Positions 51,314 to 60,558 of a DNA stretch of 64,000 bases are shown in pieces; within the stretch, counting starts at the first letter, position 1; the number at the start of each line of letters is the position of its first letter. The notes beneath the pieces are model-generated. The model saw only the letters and a list, made by a program, of their open reading frames with translations, was not told where the DNA came from and searched no databases. Source of the DNA: CBDCCV01 sp965215025. GTDB taxonomy: Bacteria > Bacteroidota > Rhodothermia > Rhodothermales > Salinibacteraceae. The translations under genes were made by a program, and so were the position numbers. Location: contig CBDCCV010000001.1 of the NCBI GenBank assembly GCA_965215025.1, positions 930,001-994,000 of the forward strand. Reading direction: 5' to 3'.

Positions 51314-53011
51314 TCAGTCGTCCGCTTCCGGCGGCCCATCCCCAGGGCCGTTGAAAGGCGACTCCGGGTCGGCCTGCGGGCCGAGGCCGGTGATGTCGCA
51401 CCCGTCGGCCAGGGCGCCGCAGTCCCACCACACCGGCGCGGTGAGCTGGTTCTCGTCGGTGATGTTCTGGCGCTCGCGCGCTGCTTGGTAGTTCTCGGTG
51501 TTGTTGCTGAGTTCGGAGGGCGGGTAGATCAGCCGGCGCATGATCACGCCGTCGGTGAAGCTGCCGGCGCCCTGCTCGGGGTCGTCCACGGGGGCGGGGT
51601 CCAGCTCCGGATAGCCGGAGCGCTTCCAGTTCGCCCAGCCCTCAAAGCCGTTCAAGAGGATGGCCGCCCAGTACTGCGTGTTGATCTGGTCGAGCTGCTC
51701 GGCGAGCGAGGCGCCCGTCTGGTAAGGGTTGCGCTCGAGGTAGGCGTCGATCTCCTCGCTGGGGATCGTCGCCTCGCTGCCGTAGAGCGCGAGGTACTCC
51801 ATGGCCGCGCGCACGCCGGCCGCGTAGTGGCTCGCGGCGTCCTCGCCCGTCCAGCCGCGCGCGGCCGCCTCGGCGCGCATGAACTCGACCTCGGCGTAGG
51901 TCTGGAAGAAGATCGGGTCGTTGAGGTCGCGCAGGGCCGGGTGCAGGGCCAGGTAGTCGTCGTAGGAGCCGGTCCAGCTCGGGTGCTCGTCGATGGTCGT
52001 AGCGGTGTAGCCGTTGGGCCAGCCCTTGACCGTGTCCGGGTTGGCGATGACCTGCCCGCCCACCTCGCGCGCGCCATAGACGAGCAGGCGCGGGTCCTCC
52101 CGCTCTTTCATGAACTCCACCATCGTCTGGCTGATGCGTGGCACGCCGAAGCCGTAGACCTCACTGTTGGGGTTCGTGTTGAAGCCGGAGGAGCCGCCGG
52201 AAGGCCCGTCCTGCTTCGCCAGGTAGGCGATGTCGGCGTTGCTCTGCATCACGCCCGCCTCGCTCTCGATGGCCTCGACGGCCCACTCCTGGGCGCGAGC
52301 CGGGTCCACCTTCACCAGGCGCAAGGCCAGGCGCAGCTGGAGCGAGTTGGCGAACCGCTTCCACTGGTCGATGTCGCCGCCGTAGACGATGTCGGCGCTG
52401 CCGTAGGTGGGCTGCGACGCGTCGAACTGGTCGAGCGCCGCCTGCAGCTCGTCATGCATGTCGTAGTAGATGCTGTCCTGCGGCGTGTAGCGGGGCGTGA
52501 ACTCGCCGCCGAGCGCCCCGCGTGCCGCCTGGAAGTAAGGGATGTCGCCATACGTGTCCGTGAGGCGCTGGTAGATGAGCACGCGCCAGATGCGCGCGGC
52601 GGCCAGGAGGTTGGCCTGCGCGGCGGCGTCCTCGCGCTCCTCGAGCCGGCTGATGAGGTTCTCCACGTTCTTGACGGCGGCCAGCCAAGCGGGCGAGCCG
52701 GCGTAGGAGACCTGGAACGTGGCCGAGGCATAGGAGCTGATCAGCCCATAGTCGTCGCCCACCCAGTAGCCGAGGTTCGACCCCAGGTGCTGGTTGATCA
52801 GCTCGCTGTAGATGAGGTTCGTGCGCCAGACGTCAAAGCGCGTTCCCCCCGTGCCCAGCTGCACGGTGGTGAACTCGAGGCCCGGCTCGATGTCGCTGGC
52901 CTGCGTCGGGTCGCGGTTCGTATCGCCGAACTCCCCGAGGCCGTCGCAGGAGGAGAAGATCAGCACGGCGGCGAGGCCGAGCAGGAGGCGGCGGGGCGTG
53001 AAGCGGTGCAT
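51314..53011 (-). CDS. SusD-like lipoprotein (SusD/RagB superfamily) of the GlcNAc locus
   Basis: 565 residues from the ATG at 53011. The lipoprotein signal is MHRFTPRRLLLGLAAVLIFSSC. It has helical repeats typical of the SusD-like_2 group: NLIYSELINQHLGSNLGYW, ARIWRVLIYQRLTDTYGDIPYFQAA, DIDQWKRFANSLQLRLALRL, FFQTYAEVEFMRAEAAARGW and NGFEGWANWKRSGYPEL. The C-terminus is unusual, carrying cysteines (WWDCGALADGCDITG) and an acidic Pro/Gly tail. It pairs with the SusC gene 65 bp upstream, and with the GH20 and NagB genes points to a chitin- or peptidoglycan-derived substrate. Confidence 0.9.
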   Translation of the reverse strand: MHRFTPRRLLLGLAAVLIFSSCDGLGEFGDTNRDPTQASDIEPGLEFTTVQLGTGGTRFDVWRTNLIYSELINQHLGSNLGYWVGDDYGLISSYASATFQVSYAGSPAWLAAVKNVENLISRLEEREDAAAQANLLAAARIWRVLIYQRLTDTYGDIPYFQAARGALGGEFTPRYTPQDSIYYDMHDELQAALDQFDASQPTYGSADIVYGGDIDQWKRFANSLQLRLALRLVKVDPARAQEWAVEAIESEAGVMQSNADIAYLAKQDGPSGGSSGFNTNPNSEVYGFGVPRISQTMVEFMKEREDPRLLVYGAREVGGQVIANPDTVKGWPNGYTATTIDEHPSWTGSYDDYLALHPALRDLNDPIFFQTYAEVEFMRAEAAARGWTGEDAASHYAAGVRAAMEYLALYGSEATIPSEEIDAYLERNPYQTGASLAEQLDQINTQYWAAILLNGFEGWANWKRSGYPELDPAPVDDPEQGAGSFTDGVIMRRLIYPPSELSNNTENYQAARERQNITDENQLTAPVWWDCGALADGCDITGLGPQADPESPFNGPGDGPPEADD

Positions 53012-53076
53012 GGATAAAGGAGAGACGTTCGTGGATGGAAGATGGGCCTTAGCGCGGCGCGGCGGGCGCGGGCTAC

Positions 53077-56000
53077 TCAGAACGTGACGCGGACGTCGAA
53101 CCCGACCGTGCGGCTCTGCGGGACGCCGGCGAACTCGATCCCCGGCGTGTAGGAGCTGTTGTACTCCGCGCCGGGGTCCACGTTGGGCACGCTGTTGTAG
53201 AGGTAGAGCAGGTTCCGCCCCACCAGCGAGAGCGTGACGTCGCGCAGGGGCGTCCGGCTCACCCAGCTCGCGGGCAGGCGGTAGCCGAGGCGCAGCTGCC
53301 GGAGGTTGACGTAGTTGGCGTCGTACATGAACTCCTCGGCGATCAGCCCGCCGATGTAGCCGTAGTACTCCGAGGGCAGCACCAGGGCGGTGTTGGCGCT
53401 GTCCACGACGACGACGCGGTTCCCGTCCTCGTCGCGCACCACGTTCCCGTTCTCGTCCGTCTGGAAGTGCCCGATCACGCCGCCGCCCGAGAAGCAGCCC
53501 TCGACGGGGTAGCCCTCCTCGGTCTTCACCGCCTCGCACTCCTCGCGGCCCCGGAGCGTGTTCTTGTGCAGGCCGTAGTCGTACGCGCGCGAGTTCGTGC
53601 CGGAGTAGAGCTGCCCGCCCCACTTCACGTCGAGGAGCGCGTTGACGTACACGTTCTTGTAGGAGAACGTGTTGGAGAGGCCCGCCGACCAGTCCGGCGC
53701 TCCCTTCCCCAGCACGCGCCGCTCGCCCAGCAAGGGCAGCCCGTTCGTGCCGTGGACGATGTTCCCCTCCTCGTCGCGCACGTAGGGGATGCCGTAGATG
53801 GCGCTTACCGGCTCGCCCACCTGCTGCACGATGCTCACGGTGCCGCCGCTGCTGACGGCGTCCTGCCGGAACTCCTCGGCCAGGGAGAGCACCTCGCTGC
53901 GGTTGGCGGCGAAGTTGAGGTCGGCGTCCCAGCGCATCGTCTCGCGCTGGAAGGGCGTGGTCGAGAGGAGCAGCTCGATGCCGCGGTTCTGCACCTCGCC
54001 GCTGTTGACGACGCGGCTGAGGTAGCCCGACGTCGGCGGCGTCGAGATGGTGGTGATCTGGTTTTCCGTGTTGCGGCGGTAGTAGGTGAAGTCGAGGCCG
54101 AGGCGGTTGCCCAAAAACTGCGTCTCGAACCCGACCTCGATCTCGCGCGTCTCCTCCGGCACGAGGTTGAAGTTGGGCAGGTTCACCTGCGAGATCAGGC
54201 CCAGCGGCTGCCCCTGGTGCTCGCCGATGAGGCCGTAGGTGAGGAAAAGCTGGTACGGGCTGGTGTCCCCGCCCACCTCGGCCCACGAGGCGCGCAGCTT
54301 CCCAAAGCCCATCCACTCCGGCACGGGCAGCACGTCCGAGAAGACGACGCTGCCGCTCACGGAGGGGTAGAAGAACGAGTTGTTCGCCTCGGGCAGCGTC
54401 GAGGACCAGTCGTTACGCCCCGTCACGGTGAGAAAGGCGAAGTCGCGGTACGAGAACGCGGCCGAGCCGAAGAACGAGCGCACCTCTTCTTCCGAGAAGC
54501 TGTAGATGCGCTCCGGGCTGCCGGTGTTGGAGATCGTCTGAAGCCCCGGCACGTTGAAGCCCTGCCCACGCAGGCCCACCAGCTCGAACTGATTCCGGCG
54601 CAGGTTCCCGCCCGCGTCCACGCGCACCGAGAGGTCTTCGGTGAGGGAGGGCGTGCCGCTCAAGAGCAGCTTCGTGTTGCTCTCCCAGCGCTGGTACTCG
54701 CGCTCCTCCATGCTCCCCTCCGGCTTAAAGGCCGTGCCGAACGGGTCCACCGTCGTGCGCCTCAGGTTGGACCAGTCCAGCCCCTGGCGCCCCTGCACCG
54801 AGAGCCAGGGGGTTATGTCGTACGTGAGCTGGATCCCGCCGAGGATACGGTCGCGGTTGTCGTCGGCGTCGAACTTGTTGACGGCGAAGTACGGGTTCGT
54901 GATAAAGGGGCTGGCGCCGTATTGCAGCTCCGTGCCGTCCTCGTTGAAGCCCGGCTGGAGCGCGCTCTTGGGCACGTTCGCCGGCAGGACCGAGACGAGG
55001 AAGTTTGGGTTGCGCGCCGGGTCGTTGAGGTAGGTGCGGTCGTTGGTGTCCTCGTTCTGGTAGGTGGCGTTGGCGTTCACGTCGAGGCCGCGGAAGCGGG
55101 TGTTCCCGCGCAGGGTGACGTTCGTCTGCTCGTAGCTGGAGCTGGGCACGATGGCGTCGGAGCGCTGGTGCGACCCCGAGAGGCGGAACGAGACGTTCTC
55201 GTAGGCGCCGTTGAACGCCAGCGTGTTCTTCACCGAAAGCCCGGTCTCGTAGAAGCCCTCGCGGTCCACCACGTTCTCGTACGGGCGCGTGACGCCGTCG
55301 AACTGCACGGACTCCTGGACGGAGCCGCCCAAGGGCGCGCCCCAGCTTGAGAGACTGGCCTCGCGCGCCTCGGCCTGCGTCGTTGGCACCGTGCCGCGGA
55401 AGCCCTGCCCGTACCGCGTCTGGTAATCGGTGAAGCCGGTGAGCGGGTCGCGCGCCGTGATCGTGCTGTTGAAGAGGATGCTGGACTCCTCCTGCGTGCC
55501 GCCGCGGCCGTTCTTGGTGGTGATGAGGACGACGCCGTTGAGGGCGCGGCTGCCGTAGAGCGCCGAGGCGCCCGCCCCTTTGAGCACCGAGATGCTCTTG
55601 ATGTTGTTCGGCGCCACGATGGAGAGGGCCGTCCCGCCGTCGAACCCGCCGTAGCGCCCGGCCGAGGCGCCCACGGCCCCGGCCCCGCCCCCGATGGTCT
55701 CGTTGATGATGGGGATCCCGTCCACGACGTAGAGCGGCTCGTTGTCGCCCGTGAGCGAGGACGCCCCGCGGATGCGCAGGCTCGACGAGGAAGCCACGTC
55801 GCCCGCGTTCGTGCTCACGACCAGGCCCGGCACCTTCCCGCGCAGCAGCTCCATCGGGTTCGGCTCGGTGGCTTCGACCAGCTCCTCGGCCTCGACCTGG
55901 CTCGTGGCGTAGCCCAAGGAGCGCTGCTCGCGCTCAATGCCGAGCGCCGTGACCACCACCTGCTCCAGCTCCTGCGCCTCGGAGCGCAGCTCTACGTCGA

Positions 56001-56286
56001 TGGTGTTCCGCCCTCCCACGGCCACGGTCGTGTCCTGGAAGCCCACGAAGGAAAAGCGAAGCGAGGCCTCGGCGCCGCTCACGCCCAGCGCGTACCGCCC
56101 TTCGGCGCCCGTGGTGGTGCCGCTCTGCGTGCCCACCTCCACCACGTTCACGCCGGGGAGCGGCTGCCCGTCATCGGCGGAGATCACCACGCCTTCTACC
56201 TCAAACTCCTGAGCCGTGGCCGGCGCTATGCCTACGAGCGCAAAGATGCAAAAAAGAATAACAGCCCTGGACGCGTTCGGACACAT
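53077..56286 (-). CDS. SusC/RagA TonB-linked outer-membrane transporter of the GlcNAc locus
   Basis: 1069 residues from the ATG at 56286, which gives a compact signal peptide (MCPNASRAVILFCIFALVG...PATAQ). In-frame ATGs at 56343 and 56406 would add a long basic leader. Domains: CarboxypepD-regulatory-like (about 27-110: VEGVVISADDGQPLPGVNVVEV), plug with VVVTALGIEREQRSLGYATSQV, VVDGIPIINETIGGGAG and IKSISVLKGAGASALYGSRALNGVVLITTKNG (about 215-245), and a barrel ending SRTVGFDVRVTF. It is predicted to import GlcNAc-containing oligosaccharides with its SusD partner. A LacI-type palindrome lies 136 bp upstream of the start. Confidence 0.93.
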   Translation of the reverse strand: MCPNASRAVILFCIFALVGIAPATAQEFEVEGVVISADDGQPLPGVNVVEVGTQSGTTTGAEGRYALGVSGAEASLRFSFVGFQDTTVAVGGRNTIDVELRSEAQELEQVVVTALGIEREQRSLGYATSQVEAEELVEATEPNPMELLRGKVPGLVVSTNAGDVASSSSLRIRGASSLTGDNEPLYVVDGIPIINETIGGGAGAVGASAGRYGGFDGGTALSIVAPNNIKSISVLKGAGASALYGSRALNGVVLITTKNGRGGTQEESSILFNSTITARDPLTGFTDYQTRYGQGFRGTVPTTQAEAREASLSSWGAPLGGSVQESVQFDGVTRPYENVVDREGFYETGLSVKNTLAFNGAYENVSFRLSGSHQRSDAIVPSSSYEQTNVTLRGNTRFRGLDVNANATYQNEDTNDRTYLNDPARNPNFLVSVLPANVPKSALQPGFNEDGTELQYGASPFITNPYFAVNKFDADDNRDRILGGIQLTYDITPWLSVQGRQGLDWSNLRRTTVDPFGTAFKPEGSMEEREYQRWESNTKLLLSGTPSLTEDLSVRVDAGGNLRRNQFELVGLRGQGFNVPGLQTISNTGSPERIYSFSEEEVRSFFGSAAFSYRDFAFLTVTGRNDWSSTLPEANNSFFYPSVSGSVVFSDVLPVPEWMGFGKLRASWAEVGGDTSPYQLFLTYGLIGEHQGQPLGLISQVNLPNFNLVPEETREIEVGFETQFLGNRLGLDFTYYRRNTENQITTISTPPTSGYLSRVVNSGEVQNRGIELLLSTTPFQRETMRWDADLNFAANRSEVLSLAEEFRQDAVSSGGTVSIVQQVGEPVSAIYGIPYVRDEEGNIVHGTNGLPLLGERRVLGKGAPDWSAGLSNTFSYKNVYVNALLDVKWGGQLYSGTNSRAYDYGLHKNTLRGREECEAVKTEEGYPVEGCFSGGGVIGHFQTDENGNVVRDEDGNRVVVVDSANTALVLPSEYYGYIGGLIAEEFMYDANYVNLRQLRLGYRLPASWVSRTPLRDVTLSLVGRNLLYLYNSVPNVDPGAEYNSSYTPGIEFAGVPQSRTVGFDVRVTF

Positions 56287-56421
56287 GAGACGGCGGCGGT
56301 TTGACGTGAAGTGATCAGCGGTGATGCGTTGAGGGAGCCGCATGTTGATTTCCTTGCTTTCGGTGCATGTCGCGCTCAAATTAGCAAAGAGCGGCGCCCT
56401 TAACAAAGAGTTTATTCGATT

Positions 56422-56437
56422 TTGGAACCGCTTCCAA
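56422..56437. promoter_or_regulatory. LacI-type operator candidate 2
   Basis: TTGGAACCGCTTCCAA, a 16-bp near-palindrome between the GH20 stop and the SusC start, 136 bp upstream of SusC. It shares TTGGAACCGCTTCCA exactly with the site at 50073. Confidence 0.65.
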
Positions 56438-56508
56438 CCCTCGGCTAAAAGCGACGTTACTTAAGGCGTCCGCATTGCTGCGAATTCCCCCAGGTGCGGC
56501 GGCTGCGC

Positions 56509-58188
56509 CTAATCGCCCTCTGCCAGCACCTCCTCGGGCCGGCGGTAGTTGACGTCCAGCGCGTCGAGGCGCCGCAGGTGCGCCGGCAGGCGCTCGGTGA
56601 AGCTGGCCCAGGCGCGCGCTTCCTTCGGTGACCAGACGACCTCCGAAAGCGCCAGCATCCGCGGGAAGGCCATGTACTCGACCTTTTCGGGGCTGTTCAT
56701 GTACTCGGTCCACACGTTCCCCTGCGCCCCCAGGATGTGCTCGGCTTCCTCGGCCGTGAGCGTGTCCGGCACGGGTTCGTAGGCGTAGACCTCTTCGAGC
56801 GTCGTCATCCCGCCGATGGCGACCGGCTCTTCTTCGGGATCGCCCTGGTAGTGGTCGAAGTAGAGATCCGCATTCGGCGTCATGATGGCGTCGTGGCCTT
56901 GCTGCGCGGCGGCGATGCCACCTCGGGTGCCGCGCCAGGACATCACCGTGGCCTCGGGCGCGAGGCCGCCCTCCAGGATCTCGTCCCAGCCGATGAGCTT
57001 GCGCCCGTTCGCGTTCAAGAACTCCTCGATGCGGCGGATGAAGTAGCTTTGCAGCTCGTGCTCATCGGCCAAGCCCTCGCGCTCGATCACCGCCTGCGCC
57101 GCCTCGCTCTCCTCCCAGTGCTTCTTGGGCGCCTCGTCGCCGCCGATGTGGATATACTCGCTTGGGAAGAGCGCCATCACCTCGGTCAAGACGTCTTCGA
57201 GGAACGCGAAGGTCTCCTCTTTCGGGCAGTAGATCTCCTCGTGGATGCCCCACAGGGTGGCTACGGTGTACGAGGAATCGCCCATCGCGTCCGTGCAGCC
57301 CAGCTCGGGGTACGCCGCCAGCGCCGCGCGCGAGTGGCCCGGCATCTCGATCTCGGGGAGGACCGTCACGAAGCGCTCCTCGGCGTAGGCCACAATCTCC
57401 TTCACCTCCTCCTGCGTGTAGAAGCCGCAGTAGCGCGCGTCGTCGAAGGTTTGGTCGGCGTAGGGGCCGACCATTGAGGAGTCGCGGCAGGCGCCCACGG
57501 TCGTCAGGCGCGGGTATTTTTCGATCTCGATGCGCCAGCCCTGGTCCTCGGTCAGGTGCCAGTGGAAGGTGTCGAACTTGTAGAGCGCCAGGAGGTCGAT
57601 GTACTTCTTCACGAAAGCGACGGGCATGTAGTGGCGGCCCACGTCGAGGTGCATCCCGCGGTACGAAAAGCGCGGCGCGTCCTCGATGCGGACGGCGGGG
57701 ATGGCCCACGCGGTGCGCCGGTCGCCCATGCCTTGCTCGACGGCCGGCGGCAAGAGCTGCCGGAGCGTCTGCATCCCGTAGAAAAGCCCGCGCGGCGTAG
57801 CGGCCGTGACGACGACGGACTGCGGCGCAACGTCGAGCCGGTACGCGCCCTCGCCGGTGCTGTCCGCCACCTCGCCCGAGAGGACGAAGGCGATGGCGTT
57901 CTCCACGGCGCCTGTGGCCGGCTCGGCGCTCATGCGCACCGGCAGCGCGGCGGCGTCGCGGATGAGCACGGCGAAGGCGCGGGCTACCTGCCGGGCTTCT
58001 TCGTTCTCGAAGTTGGAGACGGCGATGCGCGTGCTGTCGTTGAGGGTGAACTGCCCGGCGCGCGCCTCCAGGTGCTGCGGCCACGGGATGAGCGGGTAGC
58101 GCGCGGCCTCGTCGGCGGTGCGGTCCTGCGCAGAGGCGTTGGGAATGGCAAGAAGCGCGGCGAGGAACAGCAGGTAACAGCGGGGCAT
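56509..58188 (-). CDS. Beta-N-acetylhexosaminidase (GH20)
   Basis: 559 residues. A signal peptide (to NASAQ) is followed by the GH20b domain (about 30-165: YPLIPWPQHLEARAGQFTLND...YRLDVAPQSVVVTAATPRGLFYGMQTLRQLL) and the catalytic barrel from about 170 (RFSYRGMHLDVGRHYMP, FHWHLTEDQGWRIEIEKYP, LPEIEMPGHSRAALAAYPEL). The catalytic pair D351-E352 in YIHIGGDEAPK is intact, consistent with substrate-assisted catalysis by the N-acetyl group. It would release terminal GlcNAc (or GalNAc) from chitooligosaccharides or muropeptide-type glycans in the periplasm. It lies 222 bp downstream of nothing on its strand except NagB 49 bp upstream, so NagB and GH20 probably share a transcript. Confidence 0.93.
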   Translation of the reverse strand: MPRCYLLFLAALLAIPNASAQDRTADEAARYPLIPWPQHLEARAGQFTLNDSTRIAVSNFENEEARQVARAFAVLIRDAAALPVRMSAEPATGAVENAIAFVLSGEVADSTGEGAYRLDVAPQSVVVTAATPRGLFYGMQTLRQLLPPAVEQGMGDRRTAWAIPAVRIEDAPRFSYRGMHLDVGRHYMPVAFVKKYIDLLALYKFDTFHWHLTEDQGWRIEIEKYPRLTTVGACRDSSMVGPYADQTFDDARYCGFYTQEEVKEIVAYAEERFVTVLPEIEMPGHSRAALAAYPELGCTDAMGDSSYTVATLWGIHEEIYCPKEETFAFLEDVLTEVMALFPSEYIHIGGDEAPKKHWEESEAAQAVIEREGLADEHELQSYFIRRIEEFLNANGRKLIGWDEILEGGLAPEATVMSWRGTRGGIAAAQQGHDAIMTPNADLYFDHYQGDPEEEPVAIGGMTTLEEVYAYEPVPDTLTAEEAEHILGAQGNVWTEYMNSPEKVEYMAFPRMLALSEVVWSPKEARAWASFTERLPAHLRRLDALDVNYRRPEEVLAEGD

Positions 58189-58237
58189 GTTCTTCTCAGG
58201 AGGTGAGCTGGAGGAATGCGAGCCTGCGCTTCGCGTG

Positions 58238-60229
58238 CTACGGCATGGCGTGTGTGGTGACGAACGCCTCGGCGGCGTAGAACTCGGGCAGGCCCAGCCG
58301 GTTAAGCTGCTCGGCTGTCGAGCGGTTGCGCTCGCGGGCGCGCTGCCAGAACTCGCGCTCGTCGTACGCGCCGGGGAACATGGCGCGGTCCTTCTGACTC
58401 TCGTGCTTGAAGATGGCCTCGATCTTGCGCGCCAGCTCCGCCTTCGTGATGGGGATGAAGACGTCGGCGCGGTGCGTCTCCCACTCCTGCCAGGCGCCGC
58501 GGTAGAGCCACACGCGCGGCGGCGTTTTTTCAGAAGCGGCGTCCTCGTTTTCAGAAGCGGCGCCCTCGCCGTTCTCGCTCTGGCGGTAGCGCCCCAAGGC
58601 CTCCTTGATGGCCCCGTAGCACATCCGGTGCGTCCCGTGCGGGTCCGAGAGGTCGCCGGCGACGAAGATCTCGTCCGGCTCCGTCTCGCGCAGGAGGTCG
58701 AGGACCACCTCCACGTCGGCGTCGCTGATGGGGTCTTTGCGCACGCGGCCGGTGCGGTAAAAGGGCATGTCCAGGAAGCGGGCGTTGCGCGCGTGCAGGC
58801 CCAGGACCTCGATGGCGGCGATGGCCTCGGTGTAGCGGATGTAGGCCTTGAAGCGCTGCACGGCCTCGGTGTCCACCTCGGCGGGCGCCTTCGCGCGGAT
58901 GAAGTCGATGTTCTTTTCGATGACGCGCTCGGCCTCCGTGCCCGCCTCGCCGCCGAGGCCGAGCACGTCGCGGCTCATCTCCACGAAGCGGAGGTGGCGC
59001 TTGACGTCGCCATCGAAGACGGCCACTGAGCCATTGGTCATGTACGCCACGATGACGTCGTTCCCGTTGGCGACGAGCTTGCCGAGCATCCCGCCCATCG
59101 AGATCACGTCGTCGTCCGGGTGCGGGCTGAAGACGACCACGCGCTGCCCGGAAAAGAGGTCGTCCTGGTAGGCGATGCGGCGGCGCAGGTCCTCGAAGAC
59201 CTCGCGGCAGAGCGCGTCGGTGTCCGGGTACGTCTGCGTCAAGCCGTGGAGGTGGTTGCGGTGGAAGTCGGCCTTTTCGAGCTTCGGGATCGCCTTGCCG
59301 AGGTGGTCCGAGAGCCAGATCACGGCGCGCTTGGCCGCGGCGCGGTCCCAGTCCACGTCGCGCACGAGCCAGGGCGTCTTCTCGCGCGTGAGCGCCCCGG
59401 CGGCGGCGCGGTCGAGGTAGAACGTGGCGTTGCGGTGGCGCTGCAGGTACGAGGCCGTCACCGCGCGCGTCGGCTCTTCTTCGACGGCCTTGCGGATCAC
59501 GGGCGCTTTGTGCTCGCCCGTGGCCATCAGGACAACCTCGTTCGCGTCCAGGATCGTGCCCACGCCCATCGTGATGGCTTCCTGGGGCACGTTCTCCTCA
59601 CCGAAAAAGTCGGAGGCGGCGTCTTTGATGGTGATCTCATCCAGGACGACGAGGCGCGTGCGCGAGTGTGGGCTGGAACCGGGTTCGTTGAAGCCGACGT
59701 GCCCGCTGCGCCCGATGCCGAGCAGCTGCAAGTCGATGCCGCCCGCCTTTTCAATGGCGTGCTCGTAGCCAAGGCAGTGCTCCTCGACGTCCTCGCGCGG
59801 GATGTCGCCCTCCGGGATGTGGATGTGCTCGGGCGGGATGTTGACGTGGTCGAAGAAGTTCTCCTGCATGAACCGATGGTAGCTTTGCAGGCTCTCCGGG
59901 TCCATCGGAAAATACTCGTCGAGGTTGAAGGTGACCACGTTCGAGAGGTCGAGGTCTTCTTCCTGGTGCATCCGGACGAGGTGCTGGTACACGCCCACGG
60001 GCGTCGAGCCGGTAGGCAGCCCGAGGACGAGGCGCTTCCCCACGGCGCGGCGCTCTTCAACGAGGCCGGCGATGCGGCGGGCCACCTGGTAGGCCATCCG
60101 CGCCGGGTCGTCGAAGATGAGGACGGGGACGCGCTCGCGCTGCGTGCCTTCGTTGGTGGCCTGCGCGTCGGCGCTTACGGTTCTCGCGGCGCGGCCGTGC
60201 GCTTCGGCGGGGGGCGGGGCGGTGTTCAT
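58238..60229 (-). CDS. nagB: NagB-type glucosamine-6-phosphate deaminase fused to a PIG-L deacetylase domain
   Basis: 663 residues. The N-terminal domain (about 35-290) is NagB-like: LGLPTGSTPVGVYQHL, VVTFNLDEYFPM with D104 (E. coli D72), LGIGRSGHVGFNEP with H177 and E182, and TMGVGTILDANEVVLMATGEHKA. The N-D pair before the histidine in E. coli (N140-D141) reads R174-S175 here. The C-terminal domain (about 365-640) is a PIG-L/LmbE-type deacetylase with the zinc motif H370-P-D-D-D374 and DLSDPHGTHR. The same length and fusion exist in Bacteroides. The pair could deacetylate GlcNAc-6-P and then deaminate GlcN-6-P to fructose-6-P; no separate nagA is in the window. The changed active-site residues leave the deaminase step uncertain. 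Confidence 0.88.
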   Translation of the reverse strand: MNTAPPPAEAHGRAARTVSADAQATNEGTQRERVPVLIFDDPARMAYQVARRIAGLVEERRAVGKRLVLGLPTGSTPVGVYQHLVRMHQEEDLDLSNVVTFNLDEYFPMDPESLQSYHRFMQENFFDHVNIPPEHIHIPEGDIPREDVEEHCLGYEHAIEKAGGIDLQLLGIGRSGHVGFNEPGSSPHSRTRLVVLDEITIKDAASDFFGEENVPQEAITMGVGTILDANEVVLMATGEHKAPVIRKAVEEEPTRAVTASYLQRHRNATFYLDRAAAGALTREKTPWLVRDVDWDRAAAKRAVIWLSDHLGKAIPKLEKADFHRNHLHGLTQTYPDTDALCREVFEDLRRRIAYQDDLFSGQRVVVFSPHPDDDVISMGGMLGKLVANGNDVIVAYMTNGSVAVFDGDVKRHLRFVEMSRDVLGLGGEAGTEAERVIEKNIDFIRAKAPAEVDTEAVQRFKAYIRYTEAIAAIEVLGLHARNARFLDMPFYRTGRVRKDPISDADVEVVLDLLRETEPDEIFVAGDLSDPHGTHRMCYGAIKEALGRYRQSENGEGAASENEDAASEKTPPRVWLYRGAWQEWETHRADVFIPITKAELARKIEAIFKHESQKDRAMFPGAYDEREFWQRARERNRSTAEQLNRLGLPEFYAAEAFVTTHAMP

Positions 60230-60343
60230 GGCGTGGGCCGGAAGGCGAGGTGGGAGGGGGCAGAAGCGATGCGCTCGATCTCACTCAGCTTCTCTGCCAT
60301 GATACGAGGCCCATGCGCTTGTGAGCAACGCGGCGGCTAGTTA

Positions 60344-60355
60344 GGAAGCGCTTCC
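60344..60355. promoter_or_regulatory. LacI-type operator candidate 3
   Basis: GGAAGCGCTTCC, a perfect 12-bp palindrome 115 bp upstream of the NagB-PIG-L start. It matches the LacI-family consensus and is a close relative of the two TTGGAACCGCTTCCA sites in the same locus. Confidence 0.65.
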
Positions 60356-60450
60356 AAAATAACGATCACCGCGCAAAAAAAGGCCGCGCGCTTGTAGCTG
60401 CCGGCCCCAGCACGTACGTTGTGAAGCAATCTTCATGTTGGTACTTCTTA

Positions 60451-60546
60451 GAAACTGTTTAGGATTTCTGAAAAGGCTTGTCTTTCCCCCTTCAGAGGGG
60501 GATTCCCTCTGCTGTCGGGCGAGGCATTCTAAAATCTCAACAGTCT
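60451..60546. mobile_element. Small IS5-like MITE upstream of the GMC oxidoreductase
   Basis: GAAACTGTTTAGGATTT at the left end faces AAATCTCAACAGTCT at the right end as imperfect inverted repeats. A CTTA tetranucleotide flanks both sides (60447-60450 and 60547-60550), a likely target-site duplication. The ends resemble those of IS5-group elements. The 96-bp body is non-coding and holds a CCCCCTTCAGAGGGGG hairpin. It ends 12 bp before the oxidoreductase start codon. Confidence 0.6.
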
Positions 60547-60558
60547 CTTAAAAGTCAC

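Noticed and set aside
58238..60229. NagB-PIG-L as an assembly or annotation fusion
   Set aside because: One uninterrupted frame, and the same fused layout and length are known in Bacteroides.
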